NCBI GenBank assembly: GCA_025463305.1
Contig: JAOBWK010000022.1
Location: 1-50,581 of the forward strand
DNA length: 50,581 bases
DNA from: Ilumatobacteraceae bacterium
Lineage (GTDB): Bacteria > Actinomycetota > Acidimicrobiia > Acidimicrobiales > Ilumatobacteraceae
Reading direction: 5' to 3'
The position numbers and the translations under genes were made by a program. Below are positions 39,220-49,419 of the stretch, piece by piece. Position 1 is the stretch's first letter; each line of letters begins with the position of its first letter. The notes under the pieces were generated by a model that searched no databases, had not been told where the DNA came from, and saw nothing but the letters and a program-made list of their open reading frames with translations.

Positions 39220-40138
39220 TCGGCTGCGGCGGCGTCTCGCGCTGCTGCTGGTAGACCACGCCGGCGAGCACGAACGCGATGCCGACGACATCGAGCGCGC
39301 TCGGGCGTTCGTCGAGCGCGATGAACGCGATGAACGACGCGCTCACCGGCAGGAGCGCGAGCAGCAGTGCGAAGCGGTGGGTCGGGATGCGACGCAGCAC
39401 GTGCTGGTCGAGGCTGTAGCCGATCACCGAGTTGAGCAGGCCGACGGTGCAGCACAGCACGAGCAATCGCGGCGCCGAGAACACGGCCCCGCTCGACGGT
39501 GCGCCGAACGGGGCGAGCACGATCGCGCCGAAGATCAGCCCGACGCCCAGCCCGGCGAGCCCGCGCTCCTGGCGGGCCACCTTCGAGCCGAGCACGATGT
39601 AGGTCGCCCACATCGCCGATGCACAGAGGATGTACATGAGGCCGAGCGTGTTGCCGCCGATCTCGACACCGGAGAGCAGGCAGACGCCGATCACCGCGAG
39701 CGTCACGGCGATCGCGTTGCGGCGAGTGCGCTGCCGCGTGGCCGCGACGGCGATCGGGCCGATGAACTCGATGGTGAGCCCCTTGCCCAGCTCGAGCCGA
39801 TCGATGGCGAGGTAGAAGAACAGGTTCATCAGCGCGATCGAGATCCCGAAGATCGCGCTCGCCCCGAAGTCGGCACGCGTCCACGGGCGATGGGCGTCGC
39901 TCCGCGCGCCGCCGCGACTCGGCCACCACTTCCGCCAGGTGAGGGCGAGCAGCACGATGGCGGCGAACGAGACGCGGATCCAGGCCACCGTGGCGGGCTC
40001 GACCTCGCCGAACAACGACTTGGCGAGGATCGACCCGATGTTCTGGGAGATGCCGCTGAGGACGAAGATCGCCTCGGGGGAGAAGCCTCCGGATCGGTCG
40101 GCGGGCGGGCTCTGTTGCGGAGCGGCGACCTCGGTCAA
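39194..40138 (-). CDS. EamA/RhtA-type drug/metabolite transporter
   Basis: The product has 314 residues with ten hydrophobic segments arranged as two EamA repeats (VEPATVAWIRVSFAAIVLLA and LGKGLTIEFIGPIAVA in repeat 1; RIPTHRFALLLALLPVSASF and LDVVGIAFVLAGVVY in repeat 2). The GPIAVA and LLPVSA elements are typical of RhtA-like exporters of amino acids or related metabolites. The start is a TTG at 40138, 10 nt after the class II aldolase-like gene, so the two are probably co-transcribed; no ATG occurs earlier than transmembrane helix 3. Confidence 0.9.
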   Translation of the reverse strand: MTEVAAPQQSPPADRSGGFSPEAIFVLSGISQNIGSILAKSLFGEVEPATVAWIRVSFAAIVLLALTWRKWWPSRGGARSDAHRPWTRADFGASAIFGISIALMNLFFYLAIDRLELGKGLTIEFIGPIAVAATRQRTRRNAIAVTLAVIGVCLLSGVEIGGNTLGLMYILCASAMWATYIVLGSKVARQERGLAGLGVGLIFGAIVLAPFGAPSSGAVFSAPRLLVLCCTVGLLNSVIGYSLDQHVLRRIPTHRFALLLALLPVSASFIAFIALDERPSALDVVGIAFVLAGVVYQQQRETPPQPIMVPAEPE

Positions 40139-40148
40139 CGACTGCCGG

Positions 40149-40967
40149 TCAGTCGAAGAGATCGGGATCGGTGCGACAGATCTCCTGCCACAGCGGTGAG
40201 AAGCTCAGCCAGCCGGCGGCCGGGAAGCCGGTCATCTTCTGGGTGTACTCGGCGTCTTCGTGCTTGATCAGGTGCGGTGTGCCCGCGGCCATCGCGTGGA
40301 GCTGGGCCTGACAGCTGCGTTCCATGCTGACGAACCAGAACGCGGCCTCGTCGACGGTCTGGCCGACGGTGAACAGCCCGTGGTTGCGATGGATCGCGGC
40401 CTTGCCCGTCGGGAACTTGCTGGCCAGCTCCTTGCCGGCCTCGATCTCGAACACCACGGCGCCACCCTGTTCCGCGATGACGGTGTGGTCCTGGTAGAAG
40501 ATGCACGAGTCCTGGGTGATCGGGTCCAGTGGGATGCCGAGCGAGCTGAACGACTTGCCGTACGGCGAGTGGCTGTGCGCGGCGGCGACGATGTCGGGGC
40601 GGGCCTCGTGGATCGCGGCGTGGATCACGAACGCGGCGCGGTTCACCGGACGCTCGCCGTAGACGACGTCGCCGGAGTGGTTGACGAGGATCAGGTCGCT
40701 GACGCGCATGTGCCGGAAGCTCTTGCCGAACGGGTTGACCCAGAAGCAGTCGGGGAACTCGGGGTCGCGCACGGTGATGTGCCCGGCGACGCCTTCTCCG
40801 AAGCCGAGGCGGCCGAAGATGCGCAGCGCGCCGGCCAGCTTCTGCTTGCGTTCGAGGCGCTCCTCCTCCACGGTCTCGAAGACCTGCGGTGCCAGCTCGA
40901 ACGAGACCTGCTTGGGGGTCAGTTCGACGCCGTCGATGGTGCGTGTTCCGTTGTCGGTGACGGTCAT
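40149..40967 (-). CDS. Class II aldolase/adducin-family protein
   Basis: The product has 272 residues. The zinc-binding histidines are in AAHSHSPYG (HxH) and HRNHGLFTVG, and the fold landmarks GRLGFGEGVAGHITVRDPE and DLILVNHSGDVVYGE are present. Class II aldolase-like enzymes cleave or epimerise sugar phosphates, or decarboxylate and dehydrate small acids. The GAGHITVR form with a long C-terminal tail is shared by many actinobacterial members of unknown substrate. It is divergent from the RidA gene (86 nt between starts) and followed by the EamA transporter, suggesting a small-molecule pathway with export or uptake. Confidence 0.9.
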   Translation of the reverse strand: MTVTDNGTRTIDGVELTPKQVSFELAPQVFETVEEERLERKQKLAGALRIFGRLGFGEGVAGHITVRDPEFPDCFWVNPFGKSFRHMRVSDLILVNHSGDVVYGERPVNRAAFVIHAAIHEARPDIVAAAHSHSPYGKSFSSLGIPLDPITQDSCIFYQDHTVIAEQGGAVVFEIEAGKELASKFPTGKAAIHRNHGLFTVGQTVDEAAFWFVSMERSCQAQLHAMAAGTPHLIKHEDAEYTQKMTGFPAAGWLSFSPLWQEICRTDPDLFD

Positions 40968-41053
40968 GTGATCAGCCTACGCCCGTGTCCGGATCCGTCC
41001 GGACGCGGAGGATGCGGACGGCCCACCGGGCCGACCATGTGCGATCATCGGAC

Positions 41054-41440
41054 ATGCACACAGAGATCTCGCCGCACTCGATCGCGCCACCGGCGGCCAA
41101 CTACGCGCATGCGATCCTCGTCACCAACCCGTCGCGCACGTTGCACATGTCCGGCGTGGTGCCGACCCTGCCGGACGGCTCGGTGCCGCAGAGCCTGCAC
41201 GAGCAGACCGAGGCGGTGTGGGCGAACATCGTCGCCATCCTCACCGAGGCGTCGATGACCGTGACGGACATCGTGTCGATCACCACCTACGTGATCGACG
41301 GCGAGCCGCTGCCCGACGTGATGGCCGTGCGCGATCGCGTCCTCGGCGGCCATCGTGTCGCGAGCACGCTGCTCGCCGTGCCGGCGCTCGCCCGCCCGAA
41401 CTGGCGGATCGAGATCGCGGTCATCGCCGCGGCCGACTGA
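41054..41440 (+). CDS. RidA/YjgF-family protein
   Basis: The product has 128 residues. Family features include PPAANYAHAILVTNPSRTLH, SGVVPTLPDGSVPQSLHEQT and the C-terminal ARPNWRIEIAVIAAAD. The catalytic arginine of true RidA lies in a segment R-x-x-VxV; here it is RPNWRIEIA, close to but not identical with the archetype, so it may belong to one of the Rid2-Rid7 subgroups. RidA enzymes hydrolyse reactive enamines and imines. It is divergent from the class II aldolase-like gene. Confidence 0.88.
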   Translation: MHTEISPHSIAPPAANYAHAILVTNPSRTLHMSGVVPTLPDGSVPQSLHEQTEAVWANIVAILTEASMTVTDIVSITTYVIDGEPLPDVMAVRDRVLGGHRVASTLLAVPALARPNWRIEIAVIAAAD

Positions 41441-41462
41441 ATGTCAGGCCGGTTCGTGGCCG

Positions 41463-41957
41463 TCAGGTCGCGTCGCGCTCCCAGCGGATCAGCTCGGCGA
41501 GCTCACCGGTCTCGACGTCGAACACGAACCCGGAGATGAGCCGCAGTGGCTTCAGGTACGGCGTGGTCGTCAGCGTGTCGATGTCTTCCTGCAGCGCCGC
41601 CATGTGATCGTCGATGGGGAAGAACCCGAGGTCGGCACCCGTGAAGGCGCGAAGCTCCTCGTCGGTGACCCCGGCGAGACCGCACTTGGTGTGCTGCATC
41701 ACGACGACGGTGTCGACACCCAGGACGTGGGTGGACAGGGCGAGGCTGCGCAACACGTCGTCGGTGATCCGGCCGCCGGCGTTGCGGAGCACGTGCGCCT
41801 CACCGAGGTGCAGGCCGAGCGCGGCGAACACGTCGATGCGGGCATCCATGCACGTGACCACGGCGAGGCTCTGGCTGGGCCGGGCCTCGGTGATCTTGGA
41901 GCGGGCCTCGGCATACGCATGGTTCGCCGCGATCAGTCGTTCGATCCTCGATGGCAT
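41463..41957 (-). CDS. Beta-class carbonic anhydrase
   Basis: The product has 164 residues, close to the short mycobacterial beta-carbonic anhydrases. Zinc ligands are the cysteine in VVTCMDARID, with its Asp/Arg dyad, and His and Cys in MQHTKCGL. RNAGGRITDDVLRSLALS is also typical. It interconverts CO2 and bicarbonate, which would serve the acyl-CoA carboxylase whose subunit lies at the far end of the window and other carboxylases. The ATG at 41957 starts MPSRIERL. It lies 38 nt after the DUF2786 gene in the minus-strand series lysS-dapD-DUF2786. Confidence 0.93.
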   Translation of the reverse strand: MPSRIERLIAANHAYAEARSKITEARPSQSLAVVTCMDARIDVFAALGLHLGEAHVLRNAGGRITDDVLRSLALSTHVLGVDTVVVMQHTKCGLAGVTDEELRAFTGADLGFFPIDDHMAALQEDIDTLTTTPYLKPLRLISGFVFDVETGELAELIRWERDAT

Positions 41958-41995
41958 CCGGACAGGTTGGCCGCCCACCGGGCTGACCCGCAAGT

Positions 41996-43357
41996 TCAGC
42001 CGCTGGTGATCGCCCCGCCGGCGCCGAGGTTGGCGAGATCGGCAGCCGCCCGGCCGGCGTACCAACCGGCCGCGTTGTAGCTGCGGCTGCGCATCTGCTC
42101 GGTCTGCGGGAACGCCTCCGTGAACGCTGCGTCGACAGCCGCTTGGCGACTGGCCAGGATGGGCAGCAAGGCGTCGCCGTAGTCGGTCTCTGCCGCGTGT
42201 GCGGTGTGCTGCTTCGCAGTCTCGAGCCGCTCGCCGACGCGCTCGGCGTACGCGGTGAGGAACGCCCGGCGGAACGACGGTGTGCTCAACCGACGATCCG
42301 ATCTGGTGGCTTCCGCCGACGCCTTCGTGGCCTGCACGAGGAGCGACGTGAACAGCAGGTCGGTGAGCTGGAGATCCACGGGGATGCCCATCACGGTGCA
42401 GAACCCGACGTGCGCCGACCAGACGCTGCGGGCGCCGTTGACGTCGGCGATGATCGACAGCAGCACGGCCTTCTCGTCGGCGTAGGGGTTGTCGATGTGC
42501 ACACGGCGAGACTCGACGCCGAACGCGATCCCAGGGCCTCTCGCGGCCGATGCCAGCACGGCGGCGTCGATGGAGTGCCGGGTCATCAGCTCCTGGGCCT
42601 TGGCCGTGAAGGTCGCGGCCTCGGCCTCGAAGTTCGTGGCCTCCGCCTTGGCGAGCAGGCTGCGGATCAGCTTCAGCGCCTTCGCGTCGACCTCGCCGGA
42701 CGACACCGTGGGCGCGGCGAACATGCCCTTGTTGGTGGCGCCCCACGCCGAGGGTGGGTCGACGAGGCGACCGAGCGCGCTGACGCCCTGCATGGCCGCC
42801 AGCACCTGCAGGCCGCCGAGGGTCGCGTCGTCCTCGTGCAGACGTTCGGCGCGAGCCCATCCCGCGAACGGTTCGCTGCGCACACCGACGATGGTCGTGC
42901 GCTCGGCGTCGAGCAGCCCGAGGTCGTCGAGCTGGGCGAGCCAGACGCGCGGCGCGCGGTCGATGGCCCCGTGCCTGCGGGCGTGGACGCCGATGGCGGC
43001 GACGACGAGGCGCTGGGAGCGCTGCGAGGTCGAGCGCTTCACGTGATGGGCGACGTCGGCCGGCTGCCATCCGTGCTCGAACAGGCGGTCGAGGTGCCGA
43101 TCGAGCAGCTGGTCGATGACCTGCCCGACCTGGCGGACGCGCTCCGGTTGGGAGCCCCGACCGTTCAAGGAGGCCGCCAGTTCGAGCAGCTTGCCCTGCG
43201 GGTAGGAGCGGTCGCCGAAGATGTTCAGCGACGCCAGGACGAGCTGTTCGACGCTGAGCGCTGCGAACGGATCGTCCCGATGGTCGGTGGTGGCGCGGCG
43301 TTGCTGTGCTGCTCGGCGCTTCATGTCAGCGCGACGTTGCTGGTTGCTCCGGCTCAT
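41996..43357 (-). CDS. DUF2786 domain protein
   Basis: The product has 453 residues. A DUF2786 motif lies near residue 227 (KALKLIRSLLAKAEATNFEA, then FTAKAQELMTRHSID). Upstream are helical regions (QLVLASLNIFGDRSYPQGKL; RLVVAAIGVHARRHGAIDRA) and a basic N-terminus (MSRSNQQRRADMKRRAAQQR). The C-terminal part is mostly Ala/Arg/Thr-rich helices with AAGWYAGRAAADLANLG. No enzyme motif is recognised. The domain occurs in many actinobacterial and phage proteins of unknown role. ATG at 43357 is used. It follows dapD after 43 nt. Confidence 0.85.
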   Translation of the reverse strand: MSRSNQQRRADMKRRAAQQRRATTDHRDDPFAALSVEQLVLASLNIFGDRSYPQGKLLELAASLNGRGSQPERVRQVGQVIDQLLDRHLDRLFEHGWQPADVAHHVKRSTSQRSQRLVVAAIGVHARRHGAIDRAPRVWLAQLDDLGLLDAERTTIVGVRSEPFAGWARAERLHEDDATLGGLQVLAAMQGVSALGRLVDPPSAWGATNKGMFAAPTVSSGEVDAKALKLIRSLLAKAEATNFEAEAATFTAKAQELMTRHSIDAAVLASAARGPGIAFGVESRRVHIDNPYADEKAVLLSIIADVNGARSVWSAHVGFCTVMGIPVDLQLTDLLFTSLLVQATKASAEATRSDRRLSTPSFRRAFLTAYAERVGERLETAKQHTAHAAETDYGDALLPILASRQAAVDAAFTEAFPQTEQMRSRSYNAAGWYAGRAAADLANLGAGGAITSG

Positions 43358-43400
43358 GGGACCACTGTCGCAGGGGGGTGCGCGACTCGCCGCCGGACGT

Positions 43401-44342
43401 TCAGTTCTTGTGCAGGATGCTGTTCAGGCCATCCCACTTGACCGAGCGGGGCAGCGCCTCGACGGCGCCCGTCTGGCTGTTGCGGCGGTACAGGAGCCCA
43501 CCGGCGCCGCTCAGCGTGCGGGCCTTGACGACCTCGCCGTCGGGCAGCTTCACGAGCGTGCCGGCGGTGACGTACAGGCCCGCCTCGACCACGCACTCGT
43601 CGCCGAGGCTGATCCCGATCCCTGCCTCGGCACCGAGCAGGCAGCGTTCTCCGATGGTGACCTGCTCCTTGCCGCCGCCGGAGAGCGTGCCGATGATCGA
43701 CGCGCCACCGCCGATGTCGCTGCCGTCGCCGACGACCACGCCGGCACTGATGCGGCCCTCGATCATCGAGGTGCCGAGCGTGCCGGCGTTGAAGTTGCAG
43801 AAGCCCTCGTGCATCACCGTCGTGCCCTCGGCGAGGTGCGCCCCGAGGCGTACCCGATCGGCGTCGGCGATGCGCACACCGGACGGCACGACGTAGTCGA
43901 CCATGCGCGGGAACTTGTCGACACCGAAGACCGTGATCGGCGTGCCGACGATGCGGGCCGTGATGCGCACGGCATCGATCGCGGAGATCGCGACCGGGCC
44001 GAGGTTGGTCCAGGCGACGTTGGCGAGCAGCCCGAACTGACCGTCGAGGTTGATCGTGCGCGGCCGGCGCAGCCGGGCGGACAGGAGGTGCAGGCGGAGG
44101 TAGACATCGCTCGCGTCGGTGGGCGCGGCGTCGAGGTCGATCTCCAGCGAGACGGGCCCGACCGTCACGTCGCGCAACGCATCATGGCCGTGGAGTCCGG
44201 CGAGGTCGTCCTCGCCGTCAGCGGCCGGCAGCGCGCCGAGGCCGAGGTACGGGAACCACGTGTCGAGCACGGTGCCGTCCGCGGCAGTGGTGGCCACACC
44301 ACGGCCCCATGCGATGTTCGTGGTGGTCTCGGCGTCGGTCAT
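43401..44342 (-). CDS. dapD: 2,3,4,5-tetrahydropyridine-2,6-dicarboxylate N-succinyltransferase
   Basis: The product has 313 residues and is of the actinobacterial DapD type. An N-terminal domain ([20 protein letters not shown]) is followed by a left-handed beta-helix with hexapeptide repeats ([60 protein letters not shown]). It adds succinate to tetrahydrodipicolinate in the diaminopimelate and lysine pathway, needed for peptidoglycan and protein. It lies downstream of lysS on the same strand, so lysine supply and lysine charging are adjacent, with 174 bases between. Confidence 0.93.
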   Translation of the reverse strand: MTDAETTTNIAWGRGVATTAADGTVLDTWFPYLGLGALPAADGEDDLAGLHGHDALRDVTVGPVSLEIDLDAAPTDASDVYLRLHLLSARLRRPRTINLDGQFGLLANVAWTNLGPVAISAIDAVRITARIVGTPITVFGVDKFPRMVDYVVPSGVRIADADRVRLGAHLAEGTTVMHEGFCNFNAGTLGTSMIEGRISAGVVVGDGSDIGGGASIIGTLSGGGKEQVTIGERCLLGAEAGIGISLGDECVVEAGLYVTAGTLVKLPDGEVVKARTLSGAGGLLYRRNSQTGAVEALPRSVKWDGLNSILHKN

Positions 44343-44469
44343 CGCGGTCGTGCTCCTCGTCGGCGGGCGGGCGGTGCTCGATGGTAGTGGCCGGGCTCGC
44401 CGGACCATCGGAGGCTGTCGAGCGCGCCCACCCGGTTCGGCGCGAGGACAAGCGGCGACGTCGGCGTTT

Positions 44470-44493
44470 GCCCTCGCGCAGAAGGGCGAGGGC
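44470..44493. terminator. GC-rich hairpin downstream of lysS
   Basis: GCCCTCGC/GCGAGGGC form an 8-bp stem with an 8-nt loop, 24 nt downstream of the lysS stop in the 174-base lysS-dapD gap. No U-run follows on the minus strand. It may attenuate or end lysS transcription before dapD. I see nothing else in this gap. Confidence 0.4.
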
Positions 44494-44516
44494 GATGCCG
44501 GCACACCCTCAGCGCG

Positions 44517-46043
<1,527 letters not shown>

Positions 46044-46052
46044 AGACGTTCA

Positions 46053-46058
46053 ACGGTA
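46053..46058 (-). promoter_or_regulatory. -10 box (TACCGT) of lysS
   Basis: TACCGT on the minus strand ends 9 nt before the lysS GTG and no Shine-Dalgarno lies between, so the transcript would be leaderless or nearly so. Confidence 0.4.
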
Positions 46059-46122
46059 TCGGATCGACCTCGCGGGTCCCGCGTGCAATCCGGGGTGCCG
46101 CCATCCGCGCCGCGAGCTGTCC

Positions 46123-46128
46123 TAACGT
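46123..46128 (+). promoter_or_regulatory. -10 box (TAACGT) of the M15 peptidase gene
   Basis: TAACGT ends 10 nt before the ATG at 46139. No ribosome-binding site is visible, so the leader would be only 3-4 nt. Confidence 0.35.
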
Positions 46129-46138
46129 GACCACCACG

Positions 46139-47485
46139 ATGAAACGGCTGTTCGCTGCGCTCATCGGCGCATCCACCCTCGCGGTGTCGCTCGGCGGCGC
46201 GGCTGCCGACGGTCCGATCGACACGATCGCGTCCGGTGCCGCGGCCACGGTCCTGGCGACCGCAGTCCCGGCGACCACCGACGTCGTCAACATCTACAAC
46301 AAGGCCCAGGCGCTCGACCCCGACGTCGCGGCGCGGGCGATCTCCGCGGTGCAGGCCGTGCACGGCGCCTTCGCCGTCGGGCGCGGCAGCAGCGTCGGGA
46401 TGGCCGGCGTGCGACGGAACGGTGATCCGGTGCAGATCCCGCCCGGTGGGTTCGTCTACCCGATGAGCATCAGCGCGCTGCCGTTGAACGCGGTCGGCCC
46501 GTTGATGGGCAAGGACGTCGCCGGGGTGCTGTCCACGGGCGCCGTCGTGATGGGCAAGACGACCGCTGACCTCCGCGGTGCGCAGGCCGGCGACACCGTC
46601 GACCTGCTCGCTGCCGACGGCACGCCCGTGCGCTTCACGATCGGCATGGTGGCTCCCGACGATGTCGTCGGCGGCACGGAGATCCTGATGACCCCCGACG
46701 ACGCGGACCTGCTCGGCGCGACCGTGGTCACCCGGATCCTGTTGTGGGGCTTCGACTCGCGTGACGCGCTCGAGCAGGCGATGACGGGGTTCGGGCTGGA
46801 GCCACGCGTCGACGTGCGGATCCGGCGCAGCTGGGACCCGTTCGATCCCGATACGCAGATCAGCATGGCGGTCACCAAGGCCCAGCTCGGTGAGTTCGCC
46901 TACCGGGTGAACGCCGACGGCGTTGGCGTGACGATGCCGGGCGACTGGGCCGCCGCCCACCTTCCGGCCGGTCGGGTGCTGCTCAGCTCGGCGGTGCCGA
47001 TCCGCGCGCAGTGCAACCTCGCGATCCAGGGCGATCTGATGGCGGCGCTCGACGAGGTGGCCGCGGCAGGGCTCGGCTCGCAGATCGACGTGGCGAACGC
47101 GAACACCTACGGCGGTTGCTTCAACCCACGGTTCAACCGGATCAGCGGGTCGCTCGGCGTGCTCTCGCGTCATGCGTGGGCCCAGGCGTTGGACACCAAC
47201 ACCTCCACCAACGGCCAGGGCAACACCCCGCACATGGACTGCGACGTCGTGCGGATCTTCCGCAAGCACAACTTCGCTTGGGGCGGCGACTTCCTGACGC
47301 CCGACGGCATGCACTTCGAATGGGTCGGCGCCCGGCGCGACCAGTACCAGTATCCGTCGCGGTTCTGCCCGAACCTGCCCGTCGCCAAGGGCACGGACAG
47401 CAGCTCGGCGCGCCCGGTGGACGACGCGGGGATGCCGTTGGTGCGGGCGACGATGCTGGCCGACGACGGGTTCAGCGGCGACTGA
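46139..47485 (+). CDS. Secreted M15-family (VanY/DacB-like) metallopeptidase
   Basis: The product has 448 residues. A signal peptide (MKRLFAALIGASTLAVSLGG) is followed by an N-terminal domain of unknown type with repeats of PLMGKDVAGVLSTGAVVMGK character. A C-terminal M15 domain has SRHAWAQALDTN (metal-ligand His and Asp, residues about 345-352) and DGMHFEWVG (H392). M15 enzymes cleave D-Ala-D-Ala or other peptidoglycan cross-link bonds. Four or more cysteines in the C-terminal part (CNLA, GGCFN, MDCD, RFCPN) could form disulfides outside the cell. An in-frame GTG at 46127 is an alternative start. Confidence 0.85.
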   Translation: MKRLFAALIGASTLAVSLGGAAADGPIDTIASGAAATVLATAVPATTDVVNIYNKAQALDPDVAARAISAVQAVHGAFAVGRGSSVGMAGVRRNGDPVQIPPGGFVYPMSISALPLNAVGPLMGKDVAGVLSTGAVVMGKTTADLRGAQAGDTVDLLAADGTPVRFTIGMVAPDDVVGGTEILMTPDDADLLGATVVTRILLWGFDSRDALEQAMTGFGLEPRVDVRIRRSWDPFDPDTQISMAVTKAQLGEFAYRVNADGVGVTMPGDWAAAHLPAGRVLLSSAVPIRAQCNLAIQGDLMAALDEVAAAGLGSQIDVANANTYGGCFNPRFNRISGSLGVLSRHAWAQALDTNTSTNGQGNTPHMDCDVVRIFRKHNFAWGGDFLTPDGMHFEWVGARRDQYQYPSRFCPNLPVAKGTDSSSARPVDDAGMPLVRATMLADDGFSGD

Positions 47486-47513
47486 AAGGCCCGTGGTCAC
47501 TGGGCCTGGCCGG

Positions 47514-47519
47514 TAGCCT
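47514..47519 (+). promoter_or_regulatory. -10 box (TAGCCT) of the LpdA-like gene
   Basis: TAGCCT ends 8 nt before the GTG at 47528. No Shine-Dalgarno is present; a leaderless transcript is likely. Confidence 0.45.
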
Positions 47520-47527
47520 CAGCGATC

Positions 47528-48886
47528 GTGCCAACCAAATTCGTGATCATCGGCGGTGGGCCCGCCGGCAACGCAGCGGCCACTCACGCGGCTCGTCTGG
47601 GTGCCGAGGTCACGGTGATCGAGCGCGATGTCATCGGTGGTGCGGCGCACCTGTGGGACTGCATCCCCTCCAAGACGATGATCGCCACGGGCGGGGCGAT
47701 GAGCTTCACCCGGCGGATCGGTGGGATGGGCCTCGAGAAGCAGGCCGTCGAGGTCGACATCGAGGCGCTCACCGAGCGCATCGACGACATCAAGGGCCGC
47801 CTCGGCCGCAACATCACCCGGTTGCTCGAGAGCCAGGACGTGCGGATGGTCATGGGTTCGGCGCGGCTGCTCGGCCCGAACCGCATCGAGGTCACCACCA
47901 CGACGTCGGTCGAGGTCCTCGACGCCGACGCGATCCTCATCGCCACCGGCTCGCGACCGCGGATCCCCGACTGGTGCCACCCCGATGGCGAACGGATCCT
48001 CACCACCCGCGACTGCTACCCGCCCTCGATCTTCCCGACCAGCATGACGGTGGTCGGCTCGGGCGTCACCGGCGTGGAGTTCGTGCACATGTTCTCCAGC
48101 TTCGGTGCGGCGGTGTCGCTCGTCGTGAGCCGTCAGCAGGTGCTGCCGAGCAAGGATCCCGAAGTGGCCGCGGTGCTCGAGGACGACTTCCTCAAGCGCG
48201 GCGTCCGGTTGCTCAAGGGCGCCCGCGCGACGTCGATCGAGCGGGTCGGCGACGAGGTCGTCGTGAGCTGCGACGACGGGCGCATCGTCCGCAGCAGCCA
48301 TGCGGTGCTGGCCATCGGCTCGGTGCCCAACACCGACGGTCTGGGCCTCGAGGTCGCCGGCGTCGAGACCGATGGCGGATACGTCACGATCAACCGCCAC
48401 TGCCAGAGCAACATCGGCCACATCTATGCAGCCGGCGACGTCAGCGGCAAGCTGCCGCTGTCGTCCGTCGCGAGCATGCAGGGCCGCAAGGTGGCCGAGC
48501 ACGTGATGGGCTTGCAGAAGGTGGCCCACCGCCATCTCGACTACGACAAGGCGGCTTCGGCCATCTTCACCGAGCCGGAGATCGCCGACGTCGGTCTGGC
48601 CGAGACCGAGGCCTTCGCCGAGGGTCGCAAGATCCGCGTCACCAAGGTGCCGTTCAGCGCCACGCCGAAGGCGCTCATCAACAACGACTCCCGCGGGTTC
48701 GTGAAGATCGTGTCCGACCCGGCCACGGGCGTCGTGCTCGGTGGCTCCATCGTCGGCCGTCACGCGGCCGAGCTGATCAGCGTGATCGCCCTCGCCGTCA
48801 CCGCGCACCTCAAGGTGAGCGACATCGTCGAGAGCCTGCTCGTGCACCCCGCCCTGTCCGAGGCGCTCGCCGAGGCGGCCGAGTGA
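47528..48886 (+). CDS. LpdA-like NAD(P)H quinone reductase (flavoprotein disulfide reductase family)
   Basis: The product has 452 residues. The FAD motif is VIIGGGPAGNAAATHAARLG, the NAD motif TVVGSGVTGVEFVHMF, and a second FAD segment IYAAGDVSG; the C-terminal dimerisation domain has ASAIFTEPEIADVG and LLVHPALSEALAEA. In dihydrolipoamide dehydrogenase the active disulfide is C-x4-C before IPSK. Here it reads GGAAHLWDCIPSK, so the first cysteine is lost. The same change occurs in mycobacterial LpdA (Rv3303c), which is an NAD(P)H:quinone reductase rather than a lipoamide dehydrogenase. I assign that role by inference. The RDD protein starts within its stop codon. Confidence 0.88.
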   Translation: MPTKFVIIGGGPAGNAAATHAARLGAEVTVIERDVIGGAAHLWDCIPSKTMIATGGAMSFTRRIGGMGLEKQAVEVDIEALTERIDDIKGRLGRNITRLLESQDVRMVMGSARLLGPNRIEVTTTTSVEVLDADAILIATGSRPRIPDWCHPDGERILTTRDCYPPSIFPTSMTVVGSGVTGVEFVHMFSSFGAAVSLVVSRQQVLPSKDPEVAAVLEDDFLKRGVRLLKGARATSIERVGDEVVVSCDDGRIVRSSHAVLAIGSVPNTDGLGLEVAGVETDGGYVTINRHCQSNIGHIYAAGDVSGKLPLSSVASMQGRKVAEHVMGLQKVAHRHLDYDKAASAIFTEPEIADVGLAETEAFAEGRKIRVTKVPFSATPKALINNDSRGFVKIVSDPATGVVLGGSIVGRHAAELISVIALAVTAHLKVSDIVESLLVHPALSEALAEAAE

Positions 48887-49374
48887 GCCTCGGCGACAAC
48901 GTCGAACAGGCCCGGCAGAACGAGGCACTCGGGCTGCCGGTCGGGGTCACCCTCGCGCCGATCTGGCGCCGCGTCCTCGGCCAGATCCTCGATCAGTTGG
49001 TCATCCTCGTGCCGGTCGTGGTGTTCGCGCTGCTCATCGGCGTGCGCAACTCCGACGATCTGTCGGACAAGGCGTTCGCGATCAACGTCGCTGTCGTCGT
49101 GGTCGGCTTCACCTACGAGCTGGCGATGATCTCGCAATGGGGACGCACGGTCGGCAAGTTCGCGCTCGGCACGCGAGTGGTCCGCGTCGACACCGGCGGG
49201 CCGGTACCCCCGTCGTCGGCGGCCATCCGTGCGCTCGTCCCGCTCGCGGCGAGCGTCATCCCGGCGGTCGGGGAGTTCCTCAGCCTGGTGATCTACGCCG
49301 GTGCCTTCTGGGATCGTCGTCGCCGTGGCTGGCACGACAAGGCCGCCGGCACCATCGTCATCCTCGCCCGCTGA
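48883..49374 (+). CDS. RDD-family membrane protein
   Basis: The product has 163 residues with three hydrophobic segments. The RDD motif is represented by RRVLGQILDQLVILVPVVV, where the R and D residues lie at the expected places, and the C-terminal WHDKAAGTIVI is typical. The family is of unknown biochemical role; some members act as sodium/proton antiporters. The GTG start overlaps the upstream stop codon (GTGA), so it is translationally coupled to the LpdA-like gene. Coupling with a quinone reductase may hint at a membrane partner, though this is only positional evidence. Confidence 0.88.
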   Translation: MSLGDNVEQARQNEALGLPVGVTLAPIWRRVLGQILDQLVILVPVVVFALLIGVRNSDDLSDKAFAINVAVVVVGFTYELAMISQWGRTVGKFALGTRVVRVDTGGPVPPSSAAIRALVPLAASVIPAVGEFLSLVIYAGAFWDRRRRGWHDKAAGTIVILAR

Positions 49375-49407
49375 CGTCCCGCGTCCGCGCGCGGTGCGCT
49401 GGCCGAG

Positions 49408-49413
49408 CACAAT
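49408..49413 (+). promoter_or_regulatory. -10 box (CACAAT) of the MmcQ/YjbR gene
   Basis: CACAAT ends 6 nt before the GTG at 49420 and no ribosome-binding site is seen, in line with the leaderless pattern. Confidence 0.4.
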
Positions 49414-49419
49414 GCGACG

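Noticed and set aside
44343..44516. A lysine riboswitch or T-box between lysS and dapD
   Set aside because: The 174-base gap shows one GC-rich hairpin only, with no T-box or L-box consensus.
47528..48886. Dihydrolipoamide dehydrogenase (lpd) of a 2-oxoacid dehydrogenase complex
   Set aside because: The first cysteine of the redox disulfide is missing and no E1 or E2 gene is adjacent; an LpdA-type quinone reductase fits better.
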